DNA of 64,000 nucleotides, from contig VMSX01000030.1 of the NCBI GenBank assembly GCA_013791905.1, positions 104,741 to 168,740 of the forward strand, written 5' to 3'. The position numbers and the translations under genes are program-made. The notes under the pieces are model-generated. The model was not told where the DNA came from. It saw only the letters and a program-made list of their open reading frames with translations, and searched no databases. This DNA is from Rhodocyclaceae bacterium (GTDB lineage: Bacteria; Pseudomonadota; Gammaproteobacteria; Burkholderiales; Rhodocyclaceae). Positions 12,149 through 22,885 of the stretch are shown here, piece by piece. The first letter of the stretch is position 1, and every line of letters begins with the position of its first letter.

Positions 12149-13417
12149 ATGGCAGATAAAAAAGCCGGTCCCGAAAAGCTGCTCTATTGCTCCTTCTGTG
12201 GCAAGAGCCAGCATGAGGTCAAGAAGCTGATCGCCGGCCCGTCGGTGTTCATCTGCGATGAATGCATCGACCTGTGCAACGACATCATCAGTGACGAGGC
12301 CGCCCCCGAAGAAGCCGGCAAGCCGGCGGCACGCGACCTGCCGATTCCTGGTGAAATTCGCGATCAGCTCGATCAGTATGTGATTGGCCAGGGGCAAGCG
12401 AAGAAAATTCTCGCCGTGGCCGTCTACAATCACTACAAGCGGTTGCGTAGCGCATCCAAGGGAAAGGATGACGTCGAACTCTCCAAGAGCAATATCCTCC
12501 TGATCGGCCCGACCGGCTGCGGTAAGACCTTGCTGGCACAGACCCTGGCGCGCATGCTGAACGTTCCCTTTGTCATCGCCGACGCAACGACGCTGACCGA
12601 GGCCGGTTATGTGGGAGAGGATGTCGAAAACATCATTGCCAAGTTGCTGCAAAAGTGCGACTACGAGGCCGCAAAAGCCGAGCAGGGCATCATCTACATC
12701 GACGAGATCGACAAGATTTCACGGCGCAGCGAAAACCGTTCGATTACCCGCGATGTGTCCGGCGAGGGCGTGCAACAGGCCTTGCTCAAGCTGATCGAGG
12801 GCACGATTGCCGCCGTGCCGCCGCAAGGCGGGCGCAAGCACCCGAATCAGGATTTCATCCAGGTCGATACCGCAAACATCCTGTTCATCTGTGGTGGCGC
12901 TTTCGACGGCATGGACAAGATCATCCAGAGTCGCTCTGAAAAGTCCGGCATTGGCTTTGGCGCCCAAGTCAAGAGCAAGGAGAACGTCAGCGTCAGCGAA
13001 ACCCTGGCGCATGTCGAGCCTGACGATCTCGTCAAGTATGGCTTGATTCCCGAACTGATCGGACGGCTGCCCGTCGTGGCGAATCTTACCGAACTGGATG
13101 AGGCAGCGCTGATGCAGATTCTTGTCGAACCCAAGAACGCGTTGCTCAAGCAATACCACAAACTTTTTGCGATGGAAGGGGTCGAACTCGAAGTGCGCCC
13201 TTCGGCATTGCAGGCAATTGCCAAAAAGGCCGTCAAGCGCAAGACTGGAGCACGCGGCCTGCGTTCGATCATGGAAAATGTGTTGCTCGACACCATGTTC
13301 GAGTTGCCCAGCTTGGCGAACGTGACTAAAGTGGTGATTGACGAGAACATGATCGAATCGGGCAGTCAGCCGCTGCTGATCTACGCTGATCAGCCCAAGG
13401 TATCCGGCTCAAACTAA
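12149..13417 (+). CDS. clpX: ATP-dependent Clp protease ATPase subunit
   Basis: Hexameric AAA+ unfoldase that recognises substrates and threads them into ClpP. The 422-residue protein has the N-terminal C4 zinc domain (Cys14, Cys17, Cys36, Cys39), Walker A GPTGCGKT at about 120-127, Walker B IIYIDEID near 181-188, and the IGF loop SGIGFG that docks on ClpP. It directly follows clpP. The next gene, lon, has its own heat-shock promoter, so clpX probably ends the tig-clpP-clpX unit. Confidence 0.97.
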   Translation: MADKKAGPEKLLYCSFCGKSQHEVKKLIAGPSVFICDECIDLCNDIISDEAAPEEAGKPAARDLPIPGEIRDQLDQYVIGQGQAKKILAVAVYNHYKRLRSASKGKDDVELSKSNILLIGPTGCGKTLLAQTLARMLNVPFVIADATTLTEAGYVGEDVENIIAKLLQKCDYEAAKAEQGIIYIDEIDKISRRSENRSITRDVSGEGVQQALLKLIEGTIAAVPPQGGRKHPNQDFIQVDTANILFICGGAFDGMDKIIQSRSEKSGIGFGAQVKSKENVSVSETLAHVEPDDLVKYGLIPELIGRLPVVANLTELDEAALMQILVEPKNALLKQYHKLFAMEGVELEVRPSALQAIAKKAVKRKTGARGLRSIMENVLLDTMFELPSLANVTKVVIDENMIESGSQPLLIYADQPKVSGSN

Positions 13418-13465
13418 GCCGGAGCTAGCCTAGTTTGTGATTCATCCGCCGCTGCCTGGCTGCGG

Positions 13466-13493
13466 CTTGAATCCCTTGCCGCTGCCCCCATGT
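13466..13493 (+). promoter_or_regulatory. sigma-32 (RpoH) heat-shock promoter of lon
   Basis: A -35 of CTTGAAT (13466-13472) is separated by 13 bases from CCCCATGT (13486-13493). This matches the established RpoH pattern CTTGAAA-N13-CCCCATnT with one difference. It lies about 35 bases before the lon start, downstream of clpX, where a lon promoter is expected. Confidence 0.85.
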
Positions 13494-13526
13494 GCAGTAA
13501 ATGGCTAATCAAGAGAGGAAGCGTCC

Positions 13527-15959
13527 ATGTCTGACGAACTCGAACTAACTAAAGAAAACAATCTTTTACCATTACTTCCCTTGCGGGATGTCGTGGTGTT
13601 TCCGCACATGGTCATTCCGCTTTTTGTCGGCCGTCCCAAGTCGATCAAGGCACTTGAGTCTGCCATGGAGGCAGGCAAGAATATCCTGCTGGTAGCGCAA
13701 AAATCGGCTGCCAAGGATGAACCCGATCCTGCTGACTTGTATGACATTGGCTGTGTGGCCAATATTTTACAGATGCTCAAGCTGCCCGACGGTACCGTCA
13801 AGGTGCTGGTCGAAGGTGCTTATCGGGCGCACATCGAGCGTGTCGAAGATCGCAAGACGATGTTTGTTGCCGAAGTGACGCCTGTTGCGCTCAACGACCG
13901 CGGCAGCCACGAGATTGAAGCAATGCGGCGGACCATTCTGGCGCAGTTCGACCAGTACGTGAAGTTGAACAAGAAAATCCCGCCGGAAATCCTCACTTCG
14001 CTGGCCGGAATCGAAGAGGCGGGGCGCCTGGCAGACACCATTGCCGCGCACCTGCCGATGAAACTCGAGCTCAAGCAGGAAATCCTCGAAATGCTGGGTG
14101 TGGATGAGCGCCTTGATAAGTTGTTGGGGCAGCTTGAAACCGAACTCGATATCCTTCAGGTCGAAAAGCGCATCCGTGGCCGCGTCAAGCGCCAGATGGA
14201 AAAGAGTCAGCGCGAGTATTACCTCAACGAACAGGTGAAGGCCATTCAGAAGGAACTCGGCGAGGGCGAAGAGGGCGCCGACATCGAGGAAATGGAGAAG
14301 AAGATCAAGTCGGCCGGCATGAGCAAGGAAGCCTTGACCAAAGCCAACTCCGAGATGAAGAAACTCAAGCTGATGTCGCCGATGTCAGCGGAAGCGACGG
14401 TGGTGCGCAATTACATCGACACGCTGATCGCGTTGCCGTGGAAGAAAAAATCACGCATTTCCAAAGACCTGTCTGCGGCCGAAAAAATCCTCGACCGGGA
14501 TCACTATGGTCTGGAAAAGGTCAAGGAACGCATTGTCGAATATCTTGCCGTGCAGCAGCGCGTAGACAAGATCAAGGCGCCGATTCTCTGCCTCGTCGGA
14601 CCTCCCGGCGTCGGCAAGACTTCACTCGGTCAGTCGATTGCCAAGGCAACCAACCGTCAGTTCGTGCGCATGGCGCTGGGTGGCATGCGCGACGAAGCCG
14701 AGATTCGTGGCCATCGCCGCACTTACATCGGTTCGATGCCGGGCAAGATCCTGCAGAACATGAGCAAGGTCGGCGTCAAGAACCCGCTGTTCCTGCTCGA
14801 CGAAGTCGACAAGATTGGCATGGACTTCCGTGGCGACCCTTCTTCAGCCTTGCTGGAAGTGCTCGACCCCGAACAGAACCATACCTTCCAGGATCATTAC
14901 ATCGAGGTGGATTTCGACCTTTCGGATGTGATGTTCGTCGCTACTGCCAACTCGCTTAACATCCCCTCTGCCTTGCTTGACCGTCTCGAAGTGATTCGGC
15001 TGGCGGGTTACACCGAGGACGAGAAAGTCAATATCGCCCAGCGCTACCTGCTGCCGAAGCAGTTGAAGAACAACGGCGTCAAGCGCGATGAATTGTCGGT
15101 GACCGAAGATGCCATCCGCGACATCGTGCGTTATTACACGCGGGAAGCGGGTGTGCGTGCGCTCGAGCGCGAGATTTCCAAGATCTGCCGCAAGGTCATC
15201 AAGGCGTTGGTGATGCGCAAGCGCAAGAGCAAGATCATCGTCAACGCCAAGAACCTCGATAAATATCTGGGTGTGCAGCGCTTCACCTTTGGCATGGCCG
15301 AAAAGGAAAATCAGGTCGGCCAGGTCACCGGGCTGGCGTGGACCGAGGTGGGCGGCGAGTTGCTGACCATCGAATCCGTCGCCGTGCCAGGCAAGGGCAA
15401 GACCATGACCACCGGCAAGCTCGGCGAGGTGATGCAGGAGTCGATCCAGGCCGCGCTGACCGTGGTGCGCCGCCGCGCCAAGCAGTTGGGCATTGCCGAT
15501 GACTTCTATCAAAAGAACGATCTGCACGTCCACCTGCCCGAAGGTGCGACGCCGAAGGATGGCCCATCCGCCGGCATCGCGATCTGTACCGCGATTGTTT
15601 CCGTGCTGACGGGAATCCCGGTGCGCTCCGATATCGCCATGACCGGCGAAATCACGTTGCGTGGCGAGGTGTTGCCGATTGGTGGACTTAAGGAGAAGCT
15701 GCTTGCGGCCGTCAGGGGCGGGATTCGCCTGGCGCTGATTCCGGAGGAAAACGTCAAGGATCTCGCTGAAATCTCGGACGCAATCAAGAATCGCATCGAG
15801 ATTTTGCCAGTGAGGTGGATCGACAAGGTGCTTGAACTTGCGCTGGAGCGCATGCCCGAGCCTTTGCCCGATGCCCCGGTGCCTGTTGCTGACGCACAAG
15901 CTGCCGCTTTACCCGCGACTGAAGACAAGCCACATTCTTCGGGGTTGCTCAAGCATTAA
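13527..15959 (+). CDS. lon: ATP-dependent Lon protease
   Basis: Cytoplasmic AAA+ serine protease for damaged and regulatory proteins. The 810-residue protein has the N-terminal substrate domain beginning [20 protein letters not shown], a coiled middle ([18 protein letters not shown]), Walker A GPPGVGKT at 358-365, and a C-terminal protease domain. Catalytic Ser681 is in PKDGPSAG and the dyad lysine is in [10 protein letters not shown]. An AGAGGAAG ribosome binding site precedes the ATG. It is expressed at least from the sigma-32 promoter at 13466. Confidence 0.97.
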   Translation: MSDELELTKENNLLPLLPLRDVVVFPHMVIPLFVGRPKSIKALESAMEAGKNILLVAQKSAAKDEPDPADLYDIGCVANILQMLKLPDGTVKVLVEGAYRAHIERVEDRKTMFVAEVTPVALNDRGSHEIEAMRRTILAQFDQYVKLNKKIPPEILTSLAGIEEAGRLADTIAAHLPMKLELKQEILEMLGVDERLDKLLGQLETELDILQVEKRIRGRVKRQMEKSQREYYLNEQVKAIQKELGEGEEGADIEEMEKKIKSAGMSKEALTKANSEMKKLKLMSPMSAEATVVRNYIDTLIALPWKKKSRISKDLSAAEKILDRDHYGLEKVKERIVEYLAVQQRVDKIKAPILCLVGPPGVGKTSLGQSIAKATNRQFVRMALGGMRDEAEIRGHRRTYIGSMPGKILQNMSKVGVKNPLFLLDEVDKIGMDFRGDPSSALLEVLDPEQNHTFQDHYIEVDFDLSDVMFVATANSLNIPSALLDRLEVIRLAGYTEDEKVNIAQRYLLPKQLKNNGVKRDELSVTEDAIRDIVRYYTREAGVRALEREISKICRKVIKALVMRKRKSKIIVNAKNLDKYLGVQRFTFGMAEKENQVGQVTGLAWTEVGGELLTIESVAVPGKGKTMTTGKLGEVMQESIQAALTVVRRRAKQLGIADDFYQKNDLHVHLPEGATPKDGPSAGIAICTAIVSVLTGIPVRSDIAMTGEITLRGEVLPIGGLKEKLLAAVRGGIRLALIPEENVKDLAEISDAIKNRIEILPVRWIDKVLELALERMPEPLPDAPVPVADAQAAALPATEDKPHSSGLLKH

Positions 15960-16031
15960 GGAGCGCAAGCGGGCGAATGCTTTGGTAGAATCCGCAACCT
16001 TGCGGCTGTGCCTTGCCGTGCCGGTTTGTGA

Positions 16032-16107
16032 GGGTGCTTAGCTCAGTTGGTAGAGCGTCGCCCTTACAAGGCGAATGTCGGCGGTTCGAACCCGTCAGCA
16101 CCCACCA
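16032..16107 (+). tRNA. tRNA-Val (anticodon UAC)
   Basis: A 76-base tRNA. The acceptor GGGTGCT pairs with AGCACCC, followed by A and an encoded CCA. The D arm is GCTCAGTTGGTAGAGC, the anticodon stem TCGCC/GGCGA encloses CTTACAA (anticodon TAC), and the T arm is CGGTTCGAACCCG. It lies between lon and ppiD, a common place in betaproteobacteria. TAGAAT at 15986-15991 could be part of a promoter but lacks a clear -35. Confidence 0.96.
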
Positions 16108-16186
16108 AAAACCTCATAAACCGGCCCGTGAATGAATCATCAAAAGGTGAACTGCGGTTCGCCTTTTCCACTTTGAAAGCCAGGTC

Positions 16187-18073
16187 ATGTTCGAGTACGT
16201 TCGCAACAGCAAACGATTCATCAAGATAGTCCTCGCAATCATCATATTGCCATTTGCGCTTTGGGGCGTTGACTCCTATGTGCGTACCAGCGGCTCAGGT
16301 GACATTGCGACAGTGGGCGGGACGCCAATTGTCATTACTGAATTTCAGCAGGCATTGCGCGAGCAGCAGGAACGGTTGCGGCCGATGCTGGGCAACACCA
16401 ATCCGGCGATGCTGGATAGCCCGGAAATTCGTAGTGCGGTTCTCGATACCTTGATCAACCAGCGCTTGCTGACCTTGAATGCGGTTAATTCCAAGCTGAG
16501 TGTGAGTGATGCACAGTTGGTGGAGTTCATTGCCACAGTGCCGCAGTTGCAGGAGGATGGCAAATTCTCCAAGGAGCGCTACGCGGCGCTGGTGGCATCG
16601 CAAAACATGAGCAAAGAGATGTTCGAGGCGCGCTTGCGTCAGGATCTTCTCATGCAGCAGGCGATGGCCGCCGTTACCGAAGCGGCGTTGACGGGTCGTT
16701 CCACCGCCGAGCGCTGGCTTGGTACGCAACTTGAAGAGCGTGAAATTGCCGAGGTGATGCTGCGCCCCGAGCAGTATGCCGGGCAGGTAAAGATTGACAA
16801 AGATGCCGTCAAGAATTATTACGAACTCAACCGCAAGCAATTTGAAATACCGGAACAAGTCAGGGTCGAATTCGTCGTGCTTAGTCAGGAGCAATTTGCG
16901 AATCAGGCAATTGTTACTGAAGAAGAAGTCAGAAAGGCCTATACGACGCAGGCGGACCGTAACAAGCAGCCGGAAACGCGGCGCGCCAGTCACATTCTGA
17001 TCACTGCAACCGGTGCCGATGCCCAGGCCGCCCAGACCAGGGCCGCGGGGCTACTGGAACAATTGAAGAAATCTCCGGGTGACTTCGAAAAACTTGCCAG
17101 ACTAAACTCACAGGATCCGGGTTCGGCTGCCAAAGGGGGGGACCTTGACTGGTTCAGCCGTGGCATGATGGTGAAACCCTTTGAGGATGCTGCATTCGCG
17201 CTCAAGGAAAACCAGATCTCCGAGTTGGTTCGTTCTGATTTCGGTTTTCACATCATCAAGCTTACTGGGGTGCGTGCCGAGCGGGTTCAGGCTCTTGAGG
17301 AAGTCAGGGCTGGTATCACTGCTGAACTCAAACGCCAGGTGGCGGCAAGGAAGTACACCGAAGCAGCCGAGAGTTTTACCAACATGGTGTATGAGCAGTC
17401 GGATAGCCTCAAGCCGGTAATCGAGAAATTCAAACTTGACCCGCAGCAGAGCGACTGGTTTGTGAAGGATGGTGCCGCCATACCGCCATTCACCAATGCC
17501 AAGCTGATGGCCGCCCTGTTTTCAGACGATGTACTGAAGAACAAGCGTAATACCGAAGCTGTCGAGGTGGCTCCCAATACGCTGGTCGCGGCGCGCGTGA
17601 TCGAGCACATGCCGGCATCATTACCGTCGCTCGAATCATTACAGCCTTCTATCGAGAAAATTCTGGTGCGTCTGGAGGCGGCTAAGCTTGCTGCCAAGGA
17701 TGGTGCAGACAAACTCGCCCGCTTGCAAAAAGGCGAAAATGTCGTAGTGACTTGGGGTGCCAGCCGTAGCGTTTCGCGCGCCAATGCGCCCCAGATGTCC
17801 ACTGCCGCAGTTCGTGCGGTGTTCAGAGTCGATGTTGCCAAGATTCCGGCCTATGCCGGTGCCGAAATGCAGGGGGGCGGGTTTGCGCTCTACCGCATCG
17901 GTGCGGTGAAGAAATATGCCGCGCCAGGTTCCGAACCGCCTGTGGCGCGCGCCTTGCGTCAAAACTATGAACAGACCGTGGCTGAGCAGGAGTTGATGGC
18001 GTGGATCGAGACGCTGAAGGCGCGGCACGAAGTGACAATCAACCAGAAGCTGCTTGAGTCAAAGGAGCGGTAA
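16187..18073 (+). CDS. ppiD: inner-membrane periplasmic chaperone / peptidyl-prolyl isomerase
   Basis: A folding factor for proteins leaving the Sec channel. The 628-residue protein has one membrane helix near the N terminus ([17 protein letters not shown], about 13-29), a SurA-like N-terminal chaperone region, and a parvulin domain at about 263-365 (SHILITA...[21 protein letters not shown]...[10 protein letters not shown]). A C-terminal extension follows. Position after lon and a tRNA is usual for ppiD. It is followed by a long perfect palindrome before convergent fabI. Confidence 0.94.
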   Translation: MFEYVRNSKRFIKIVLAIIILPFALWGVDSYVRTSGSGDIATVGGTPIVITEFQQALREQQERLRPMLGNTNPAMLDSPEIRSAVLDTLINQRLLTLNAVNSKLSVSDAQLVEFIATVPQLQEDGKFSKERYAALVASQNMSKEMFEARLRQDLLMQQAMAAVTEAALTGRSTAERWLGTQLEEREIAEVMLRPEQYAGQVKIDKDAVKNYYELNRKQFEIPEQVRVEFVVLSQEQFANQAIVTEEEVRKAYTTQADRNKQPETRRASHILITATGADAQAAQTRAAGLLEQLKKSPGDFEKLARLNSQDPGSAAKGGDLDWFSRGMMVKPFEDAAFALKENQISELVRSDFGFHIIKLTGVRAERVQALEEVRAGITAELKRQVAARKYTEAAESFTNMVYEQSDSLKPVIEKFKLDPQQSDWFVKDGAAIPPFTNAKLMAALFSDDVLKNKRNTEAVEVAPNTLVAARVIEHMPASLPSLESLQPSIEKILVRLEAAKLAAKDGADKLARLQKGENVVVTWGASRSVSRANAPQMSTAAVRAVFRVDVAKIPAYAGAEMQGGGFALYRIGAVKKYAAPGSEPPVARALRQNYEQTVAEQELMAWIETLKARHEVTINQKLLESKER

Positions 18074-18088
18074 GTCTTTTCGGTTGGT

Positions 18089-18130
18089 TGTACGAACAAG
18101 GGCGCGATTAATCGCGCCCTTGTTCGTACA
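18089..18130. terminator. perfect 42-bp palindrome between convergent ppiD and fabI
   Basis: The two 21-base halves are exact reverse complements, centred on GCGCGATTAATCGCGC. Position between convergent genes suggests a bidirectional terminator. However, no U-tract follows on either strand, so it may instead act as an mRNA-stabilising hairpin or a protein site. Confidence 0.65.
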
Positions 18131-18176
18131 CAAGCCCGGTGCCGGCTTTCAGGTAGGCACAGGCTCAGCGATGTAA

Positions 18177-18977
18177 TTAACCGGGCAACGGGTCGGCGTT
18201 GCCGAGTGCCGTGGTGTTGAGTCCGCCATCGACGTACATGATTTCGGCGGTGATGCCGCTGGCCAGATCGGAGAGCAGGAAGGCGGCGGCGTTGCCGACT
18301 TCCTCGATGGTGACGTTGCGGCGCAGCGGGGCGTGGTGAGCGTTGTAAGCCAGCAATTTTCCGAAGTTGCCGATGCCCGAGGCTGCCAGCGTCTTGATCG
18401 GGCCAGCCGAAATAGCGTTGGCGCGGATACCCTGCGGGCCAAGACAAAAAGCGAGATAGCGGGTTGCCGCTTCAAGACTGGCTTTTGCCAGGCCCATGGT
18501 GTTGTAGTTGGGCAGGGTGCGTTCTGCGCCAAGATATGTCAGCGCCAGCAATGCTGGGTTGTTGCCCTTGAGTAGCAAGGGTCGCGCCGCCTTGGCCAGC
18601 GCCGGATAGCTGTATGAGGAAATGTCGTGGGCGATGCGAAATCGCTCCCGGCTGATGCCATCGAGGAAATCCCCTTCGATCGCTTCGCCCGGGGCGAAGG
18701 CGATGGAATGCACCAAACCTTCAAGACCATCCCAATGATTGGCCAGACCGGTAAAAACTGCTTCAATCTGGGCGTCATCACTGACATCCAGTGGGAAAGT
18801 CAGTTTGCTATCGAATTCCTGGGCAAACTTGGTGATGCGGTCGAGAAAGCGCTCGTTCTGATAGGTAAACGCAAGCTGTGCGCCTTCGCGATGACAAGCC
18901 TTGGCGATGCCATAAGCGATGGATCGACTGGACAACAGGCCGGTGAGAAGAATCCGTTTGCCGGCAAGAAAACCCAT
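18177..18977 (-). CDS. fabI: enoyl-[acyl-carrier-protein] reductase (NADH)
   Basis: It performs the last reduction of each fatty-acid elongation cycle and is the triclosan target in organisms that use FabI. The 266-residue SDR-fold protein starts [13 protein letters not shown]. Catalytic Tyr148, Tyr158 and Lys165 fit the Y-x6-K pattern. The ribosome binding site decides the start: AGGAGG lies one base before an ATG at 18983 but seven bases before the ATG at 18977, so the second is preferred. The gene is monocistronic and convergent with ppiD. Confidence 0.95.
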   Translation of the reverse strand: MGFLAGKRILLTGLLSSRSIAYGIAKACHREGAQLAFTYQNERFLDRITKFAQEFDSKLTFPLDVSDDAQIEAVFTGLANHWDGLEGLVHSIAFAPGEAIEGDFLDGISRERFRIAHDISSYSYPALAKAARPLLLKGNNPALLALTYLGAERTLPNYNTMGLAKASLEAATRYLAFCLGPQGIRANAISAGPIKTLAASGIGNFGKLLAYNAHHAPLRRNVTIEEVGNAAAFLLSDLASGITAEIMYVDGGLNTTALGNADPLPG

Positions 18978-19126
18978 GGTCATGCCTCCTGAAGGGCCGT
19001 CCCGAAGGAGGCAATGTCCCCCGTGGGGGCAGCAAAAAAAGTGAGCGTGGGGGCCATCTATTTTCTCCCTGTATCCTTCCGATGCGAGCTGTCAATTATA
19101 GCTGTGATTCCATTACACTTGCCGCC
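18978..19126. promoter_or_regulatory. divergent promoter region of fabI and the binding-protein gene
   Basis: A 149-base interval. It holds a CCCCC-GT-GGGGG hairpin at 19018-19029, followed by a GTGGGGGC direct repeat and an A-run. No clear -35/-10 pair was identified by eye. Confidence 0.3.
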
Positions 19127-21292
19127 ATGCACCGTTTATCGATTTTGCTTCTGCTCACGTTGCTCATGGGATGCGAAACGGCCTGGAACGATCCTTATCC
19201 GGCGGCCGAGCGCGGGCGCAATGTTCTCTATTCAGCATTTACCGATCGCCCCAAACACCTCGATCCGGTGCAATCGTATAGCTCCGACGAAATCACCTTT
19301 ACGGCGCAAATCTATGAACCGCCCTTGCAGTACCACTACCTGCGGCGTCCCTACGAGTTGATAGCGGCTACCGCCGCAGCCGTTCCGCAACCGCGTTATC
19401 TTGATGCTGCCGGGAAGCGCCTGCCGCAATCAGCCGAAGCGGCACGCATTGCGTTTACCGATTATGTAATCGATATCAAGCCGGGCATCCGCTTTCAGCC
19501 GCATCCGGCTTTTGCGCGCACTGCGGAGGGTGTCTATGTCTATCATGAGCTCACCCCCGCCGCGTTGGCTGAAAAGTATGTGCTGAGTGATTTTCCGCTG
19601 CGTGATACGCGTGAGCTGACGGCGGCGGACTATGTCTATGGAATTAAGCGACTGGCTCATCCGAGGCTACATTCACCGATTCTGGGACTGATGAGCGAAT
19701 ACATAGTTGGCTTGGGCGATCTGGCGAAAAATCTGCAAAAGTCGGCGCTGACCTCGGCTGCCAATGCGCGGCGTGACAGGGCTGACGGGTGGCTGGATTT
19801 GCGTGCAGAAGAACTGGTTGGCGTTGCGGTGCTCGACCGTTACAGCTATCGCATTCGCATCAGAGGGAAATATCCACAATTTCTTTACTGGCTGACCATG
19901 CCCTTCTTTGCCCCGATGCCATGGGAGGCCGACAAGTTTCATAGTCAGCCAGGCATGGCAGAAAAGAATCTGACTCTCGACTGGTATCCGATCGGCACGG
20001 GCCCCTACATGTTGACTGAAAACAATCCGAATGCCCGCATGGTGCTGGAAAGGAATCCGCACTTCCGTGGCGAATCATATCCCTGCGATGGGGAACCCGA
20101 GGACCGGCAGAGCGGGTTACTCGATGATTGCGGCAAGTCCTTGCCGTTTATCGACAAGGTTATCTTCACGCGTGAGAAAGAGCAGATTCCCTACTGGAAC
20201 AAATTTCTGCAGGGCTATTATGATGCATCTGGAATATCATCGGATTCTTTCGATCAGGCTATTCAGGTTGGTTCGGGGGGTGAGGTTTCACTGACGGCCG
20301 AGATGCGGGCACAGGGCATTCGCTTGGCGACGTCGGTGGCGACGACAAGTTTTTACATGGGGTTCAACATGCTTGATCCGCTAGTTGGCGGTAGTTCCGA
20401 GCAGGCACAAAAGCTGCGGCAGGCGATTGCCATTGCCATTGATCAGGAAGAATTCATTTCAATCTTTCAGAATGGGCGCGGAATTGCCGCACAAGGCCCG
20501 ATCCCCCCTGGCATCTTTGGTTATCGAAGTGGCAGGGACGGCGTCAATCCTGTGATGTATGACTGGACGACGGATGGTCCGCGCCGCAAATCAGTTGCGC
20601 AGGCACGGCAACTGCTCGCTGCTGCCGGATGGCCGGCTGGTCGACATGCCAAAACGGGTGAGCCGCTGGTCATTCATCTTGATACCACAGCCACCGGCGT
20701 GGGTGCGAAGACGCGTATCGACTGGTTGAACAAACAATTCCAGAAGATCGATGTCCAGCTCGTCGTGCGGAGTACCGACTACAACCGTTTTCAGGAAAAG
20801 GTCCGCAAGGGCGCGGTGCAATTGTTCTACCTGGGTTGGAATGCCGACTATCCTGATCCGGAGAACTTCCTGTTTCTGCTCTATGGTCCGCAGGGCAAGG
20901 TCAAGCACAACGGCGAGAACGCTGCCAACTATGCCAATGCGGAATATGACCGTTTATTCGAGCAGATGCGGGCGCTGGAAAATAGTCCCCGGCGGCAAGC
21001 GTTGATTAATCGCATGATGGTGATTCTGCAGGGAGATACTCCATGGGTTTGGGGCTTCCATCCCCTGGATTACAGTCTGCATCATGTTTGGTTGCTGAAC
21101 CGCAAGCCAAGCAAGGTGGGCAACAACACCATGAAATATCAGCGCGTCGATGCAAAGTTAAGGCAGACTTTGCGCGATCGCTGGAATCATCCGATTGTCT
21201 GGCCGTTGGGCTTGATGGTGGCGTTACTGGTGTTGCTGGCACTGCCGGCATTGTTGGGTCATCGGCGCCGTGAAAGTGCCACGGCGCATTGA
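19127..21292 (+). CDS. ABC-type peptide/nickel binding lipoprotein (family 5) with C-terminal membrane helix
   Basis: A 721-residue member of extracellular solute-binding family 5 (OppA/DppA). The start at 19127 gives a lipoprotein signal MHRLSILLLLTLLMGC with lipidated Cys16. Family features include DYVYGIKRLAHP, the YPIGTGPYML segment and LFYLGWNADYPDPENFLFLLYGP. Unusually, the C terminus carries a hydrophobic helix (WPLGLMVALLVLLALPALLG) followed by arginines, so the protein may be anchored at both ends. No permease or ATPase gene is adjacent. Repeat copy R4 lies inside, coding for QKSALTSAANARR. Substrate unknown. Confidence 0.85.
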   Translation: MHRLSILLLLTLLMGCETAWNDPYPAAERGRNVLYSAFTDRPKHLDPVQSYSSDEITFTAQIYEPPLQYHYLRRPYELIAATAAAVPQPRYLDAAGKRLPQSAEAARIAFTDYVIDIKPGIRFQPHPAFARTAEGVYVYHELTPAALAEKYVLSDFPLRDTRELTAADYVYGIKRLAHPRLHSPILGLMSEYIVGLGDLAKNLQKSALTSAANARRDRADGWLDLRAEELVGVAVLDRYSYRIRIRGKYPQFLYWLTMPFFAPMPWEADKFHSQPGMAEKNLTLDWYPIGTGPYMLTENNPNARMVLERNPHFRGESYPCDGEPEDRQSGLLDDCGKSLPFIDKVIFTREKEQIPYWNKFLQGYYDASGISSDSFDQAIQVGSGGEVSLTAEMRAQGIRLATSVATTSFYMGFNMLDPLVGGSSEQAQKLRQAIAIAIDQEEFISIFQNGRGIAAQGPIPPGIFGYRSGRDGVNPVMYDWTTDGPRRKSVAQARQLLAAAGWPAGRHAKTGEPLVIHLDTTATGVGAKTRIDWLNKQFQKIDVQLVVRSTDYNRFQEKVRKGAVQLFYLGWNADYPDPENFLFLLYGPQGKVKHNGENAANYANAEYDRLFEQMRALENSPRRQALINRMMVILQGDTPWVWGFHPLDYSLHHVWLLNRKPSKVGNNTMKYQRVDAKLRQTLRDRWNHPIVWPLGLMVALLVLLALPALLGHRRRESATAH
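19738..19773 (+). repeat. dispersed repeat copy R4 (inside binding-lipoprotein gene)
   Basis: It begins AAAGTCGGCGCTGACCTCGG and matches copy R5 in tyrA at about 31 of 36 positions by hand alignment. It is read in frame as KSALTSAANARR. Confidence 0.6.
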
Positions 21293-21307
21293 AGACTAAG
21301 CAATCGC

Positions 21308-22015
21308 TCAGCCGGTACGTTCGGTGCGCATCAGGTAATTGACGCTGGTGTCATTGCCAAGCCGGTAGGTCCGGGTGAGCGGGTTGTAACTCATGCCAAG
21401 GACTTCGGTTACGTCAAGGCCGGCTTGCCGGGAAAAGCGGGCCAGTTCAGCCGGGCGCAGGAATTTGGCGTAGTCGTGAGTACCCTTGGGTAGCAGGTTG
21501 AGAATGTACTCTGCACCAATTACTGCAAATAGATAAGCCTTGGGGTTACGGTTGATGGTGGAGAAGAATACCTGGCCACCTGGCTTTACCAGAGCAGCGC
21601 AGGCGGCTATGGTGCTGGCCGGATCGGGGACATGCTCCAGCATTTCGAGGCAAGTGACGGCATCAAAGCTGGCGGGAGCTTCCGCAGCGAGTGTTTCAGC
21701 CGCGACGAGTCGATAGTCGACGTTGTGGCCGCTTTCGAGCAAATGGAGGCGGGCGACACCGAGCGCTTTTTCGGATAGATCAATGCCGGTTACGCTGGCC
21801 CCGCATCCGGCCATGCCTTCGGTCAGCAGTCCGCCGCCACAACCGACGTCCAGCACTCGCTTGCCGGCCAGTCCTACGCAACGATCAATCCAGCCCAGGC
21901 GCAGGGGATTGATGTCGTGCAAGGGTTTGAATTCTGAGGTCGGATCCCACCAGCGGTGTGCCAGTTCGCTGAATTTGGCGACTTCTTGCGGGTCGACGTT
22001 GGTGCTTGTGTTCAT
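21308..22015 (-). CDS. ubiG: ubiquinone biosynthesis O-methyltransferase
   Basis: It methylates two hydroxyl groups during ubiquinone synthesis (the 2-polyprenyl-6-hydroxyphenol and demethylubiquinol steps). The 235-residue class I methyltransferase has the SAM loop [15 protein letters not shown] at about 55-69, the family start [26 protein letters not shown], and the late [20 protein letters not shown]. The gene follows the OmpA-like gene on the same strand, but a strong terminator lies between them. It is convergent with the binding-protein gene, 15 bases apart. Confidence 0.95.
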   Translation of the reverse strand: MNTSTNVDPQEVAKFSELAHRWWDPTSEFKPLHDINPLRLGWIDRCVGLAGKRVLDVGCGGGLLTEGMAGCGASVTGIDLSEKALGVARLHLLESGHNVDYRLVAAETLAAEAPASFDAVTCLEMLEHVPDPASTIAACAALVKPGGQVFFSTINRNPKAYLFAVIGAEYILNLLPKGTHDYAKFLRPAELARFSRQAGLDVTEVLGMSYNPLTRTYRLGNDTSVNYLMRTERTG

Positions 22016-22031
22016 AACGTATTCCAGAAAG

Positions 22032-22060
22032 TGAAAAGCCCTGCAGTGCAGGGCTTTTCA
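22032..22060 (-). terminator. rho-independent terminator of the OmpA-like gene
   Basis: A perfect 14-base inverted repeat (TGAAAAGCCCTGCA and its complement) around one base gives a GC-rich stem flanked by A and T runs. Read leftward it ends GGGCTTTTC. It lies between the OmpA-like stop and the ubiG start. Confidence 0.85.
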
Positions 22061-22083
22061 GCGAGGCTGAGGTTACGGCTTGT

Positions 22084-22755
22084 TTATTTCGTGCCGATCA
22101 CTTCGATTTCGACGCGACGGTCAGGCTGCAGGCACTCAATCAGCTTCTTGGACTTGACGTCGCTCTTGCCGCACTTGTCGCCAGTAACAGGCTGCTTCTC
22201 GCCCTTGCCTTCAGCGTAGACGCGGTTGGCTTCGACGCCCTTGCCGACCAGGTAATCCTTGACCGCAGCAGCACGGCGCTCGGAAAGTTTCTGGTTGTAA
22301 GTGTCCTTGCCAATGCGGTCGGCGTGGCCAACGGCGATGATGACTTCCAGCTTGATACCCTTGATGTCATCGGCGAGCTTGCCCAGCTTGCTCTTGCCTT
22401 CGGCGCGCAGCACAGCCTTGTCGAAGTCGAAGAGAGCATCGGCGGCCAGAGTAACTTTCTGGGCGGCGGGCTTCGGTGCAGCGGCGGGTGCCGGAGCGGG
22501 CGCGGCGGCGGGCGCGGCCATCGGGGCTTCTTTCTTGACCAGATCAGGATCGCACTCGGCGATGGCCATGGCGGGGGTCCAGTAACCGGTACGCCAGCAC
22601 AGGCCGGTACCGCTCTTGGCGACATTGCCGCGCGCGTCGATGACGTAGCCAACGTTACCCTTCATGTCGATGCCCGGTGTCTGAGCTTGGGCAGCAACGC
22701 CGATACACGCCAGCGTAGCGGCGAGCAGGATATTTTTGGAGATGAGTTTCATCAT
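22084..22755 (-). CDS. OmpA-family peptidoglycan-binding outer-membrane protein
   Basis: A 223-residue protein with a signal peptide (cleavage near AAQAQ, residue 24) and a short conserved segment GNVGYVIDARGNVAKSGTGLCWRTGYWTPAMAIAECD in place of a beta barrel; this is quoted by phrase only as residues of the typical betaproteobacterial form. A proline-alanine linker at about 80-98 is followed by an OmpA C-terminal domain binding diaminopimelate (FDFDKAVLRAEGKSKL; VGHADRIGKDTYNQKLSERRA; PDRRVEIEV). An AAGGAAG ribosome binding site serves one of two adjacent ATGs (22755 or 22752). Likely abundant and structural; a terminator follows. Confidence 0.88.
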   Translation of the reverse strand: MMKLISKNILLAATLACIGVAAQAQTPGIDMKGNVGYVIDARGNVAKSGTGLCWRTGYWTPAMAIAECDPDLVKKEAPMAAPAAAPAPAPAAAPKPAAQKVTLAADALFDFDKAVLRAEGKSKLGKLADDIKGIKLEVIIAVGHADRIGKDTYNQKLSERRAAAVKDYLVGKGVEANRVYAEGKGEKQPVTGDKCGKSDVKSKKLIECLQPDRRVEIEVIGTK

Positions 22756-22885
22756 GTTTGTCTTCCTTTTCTTCGGATGTGATGTTGGAGGGGAATATGG
22801 AGAGATGAAGTATGGCCAATCGGAGAATTTACAAGACGACTTAACGCATCAGCCATCGGAATCGTCGAATGCCCATAGGCTAATT

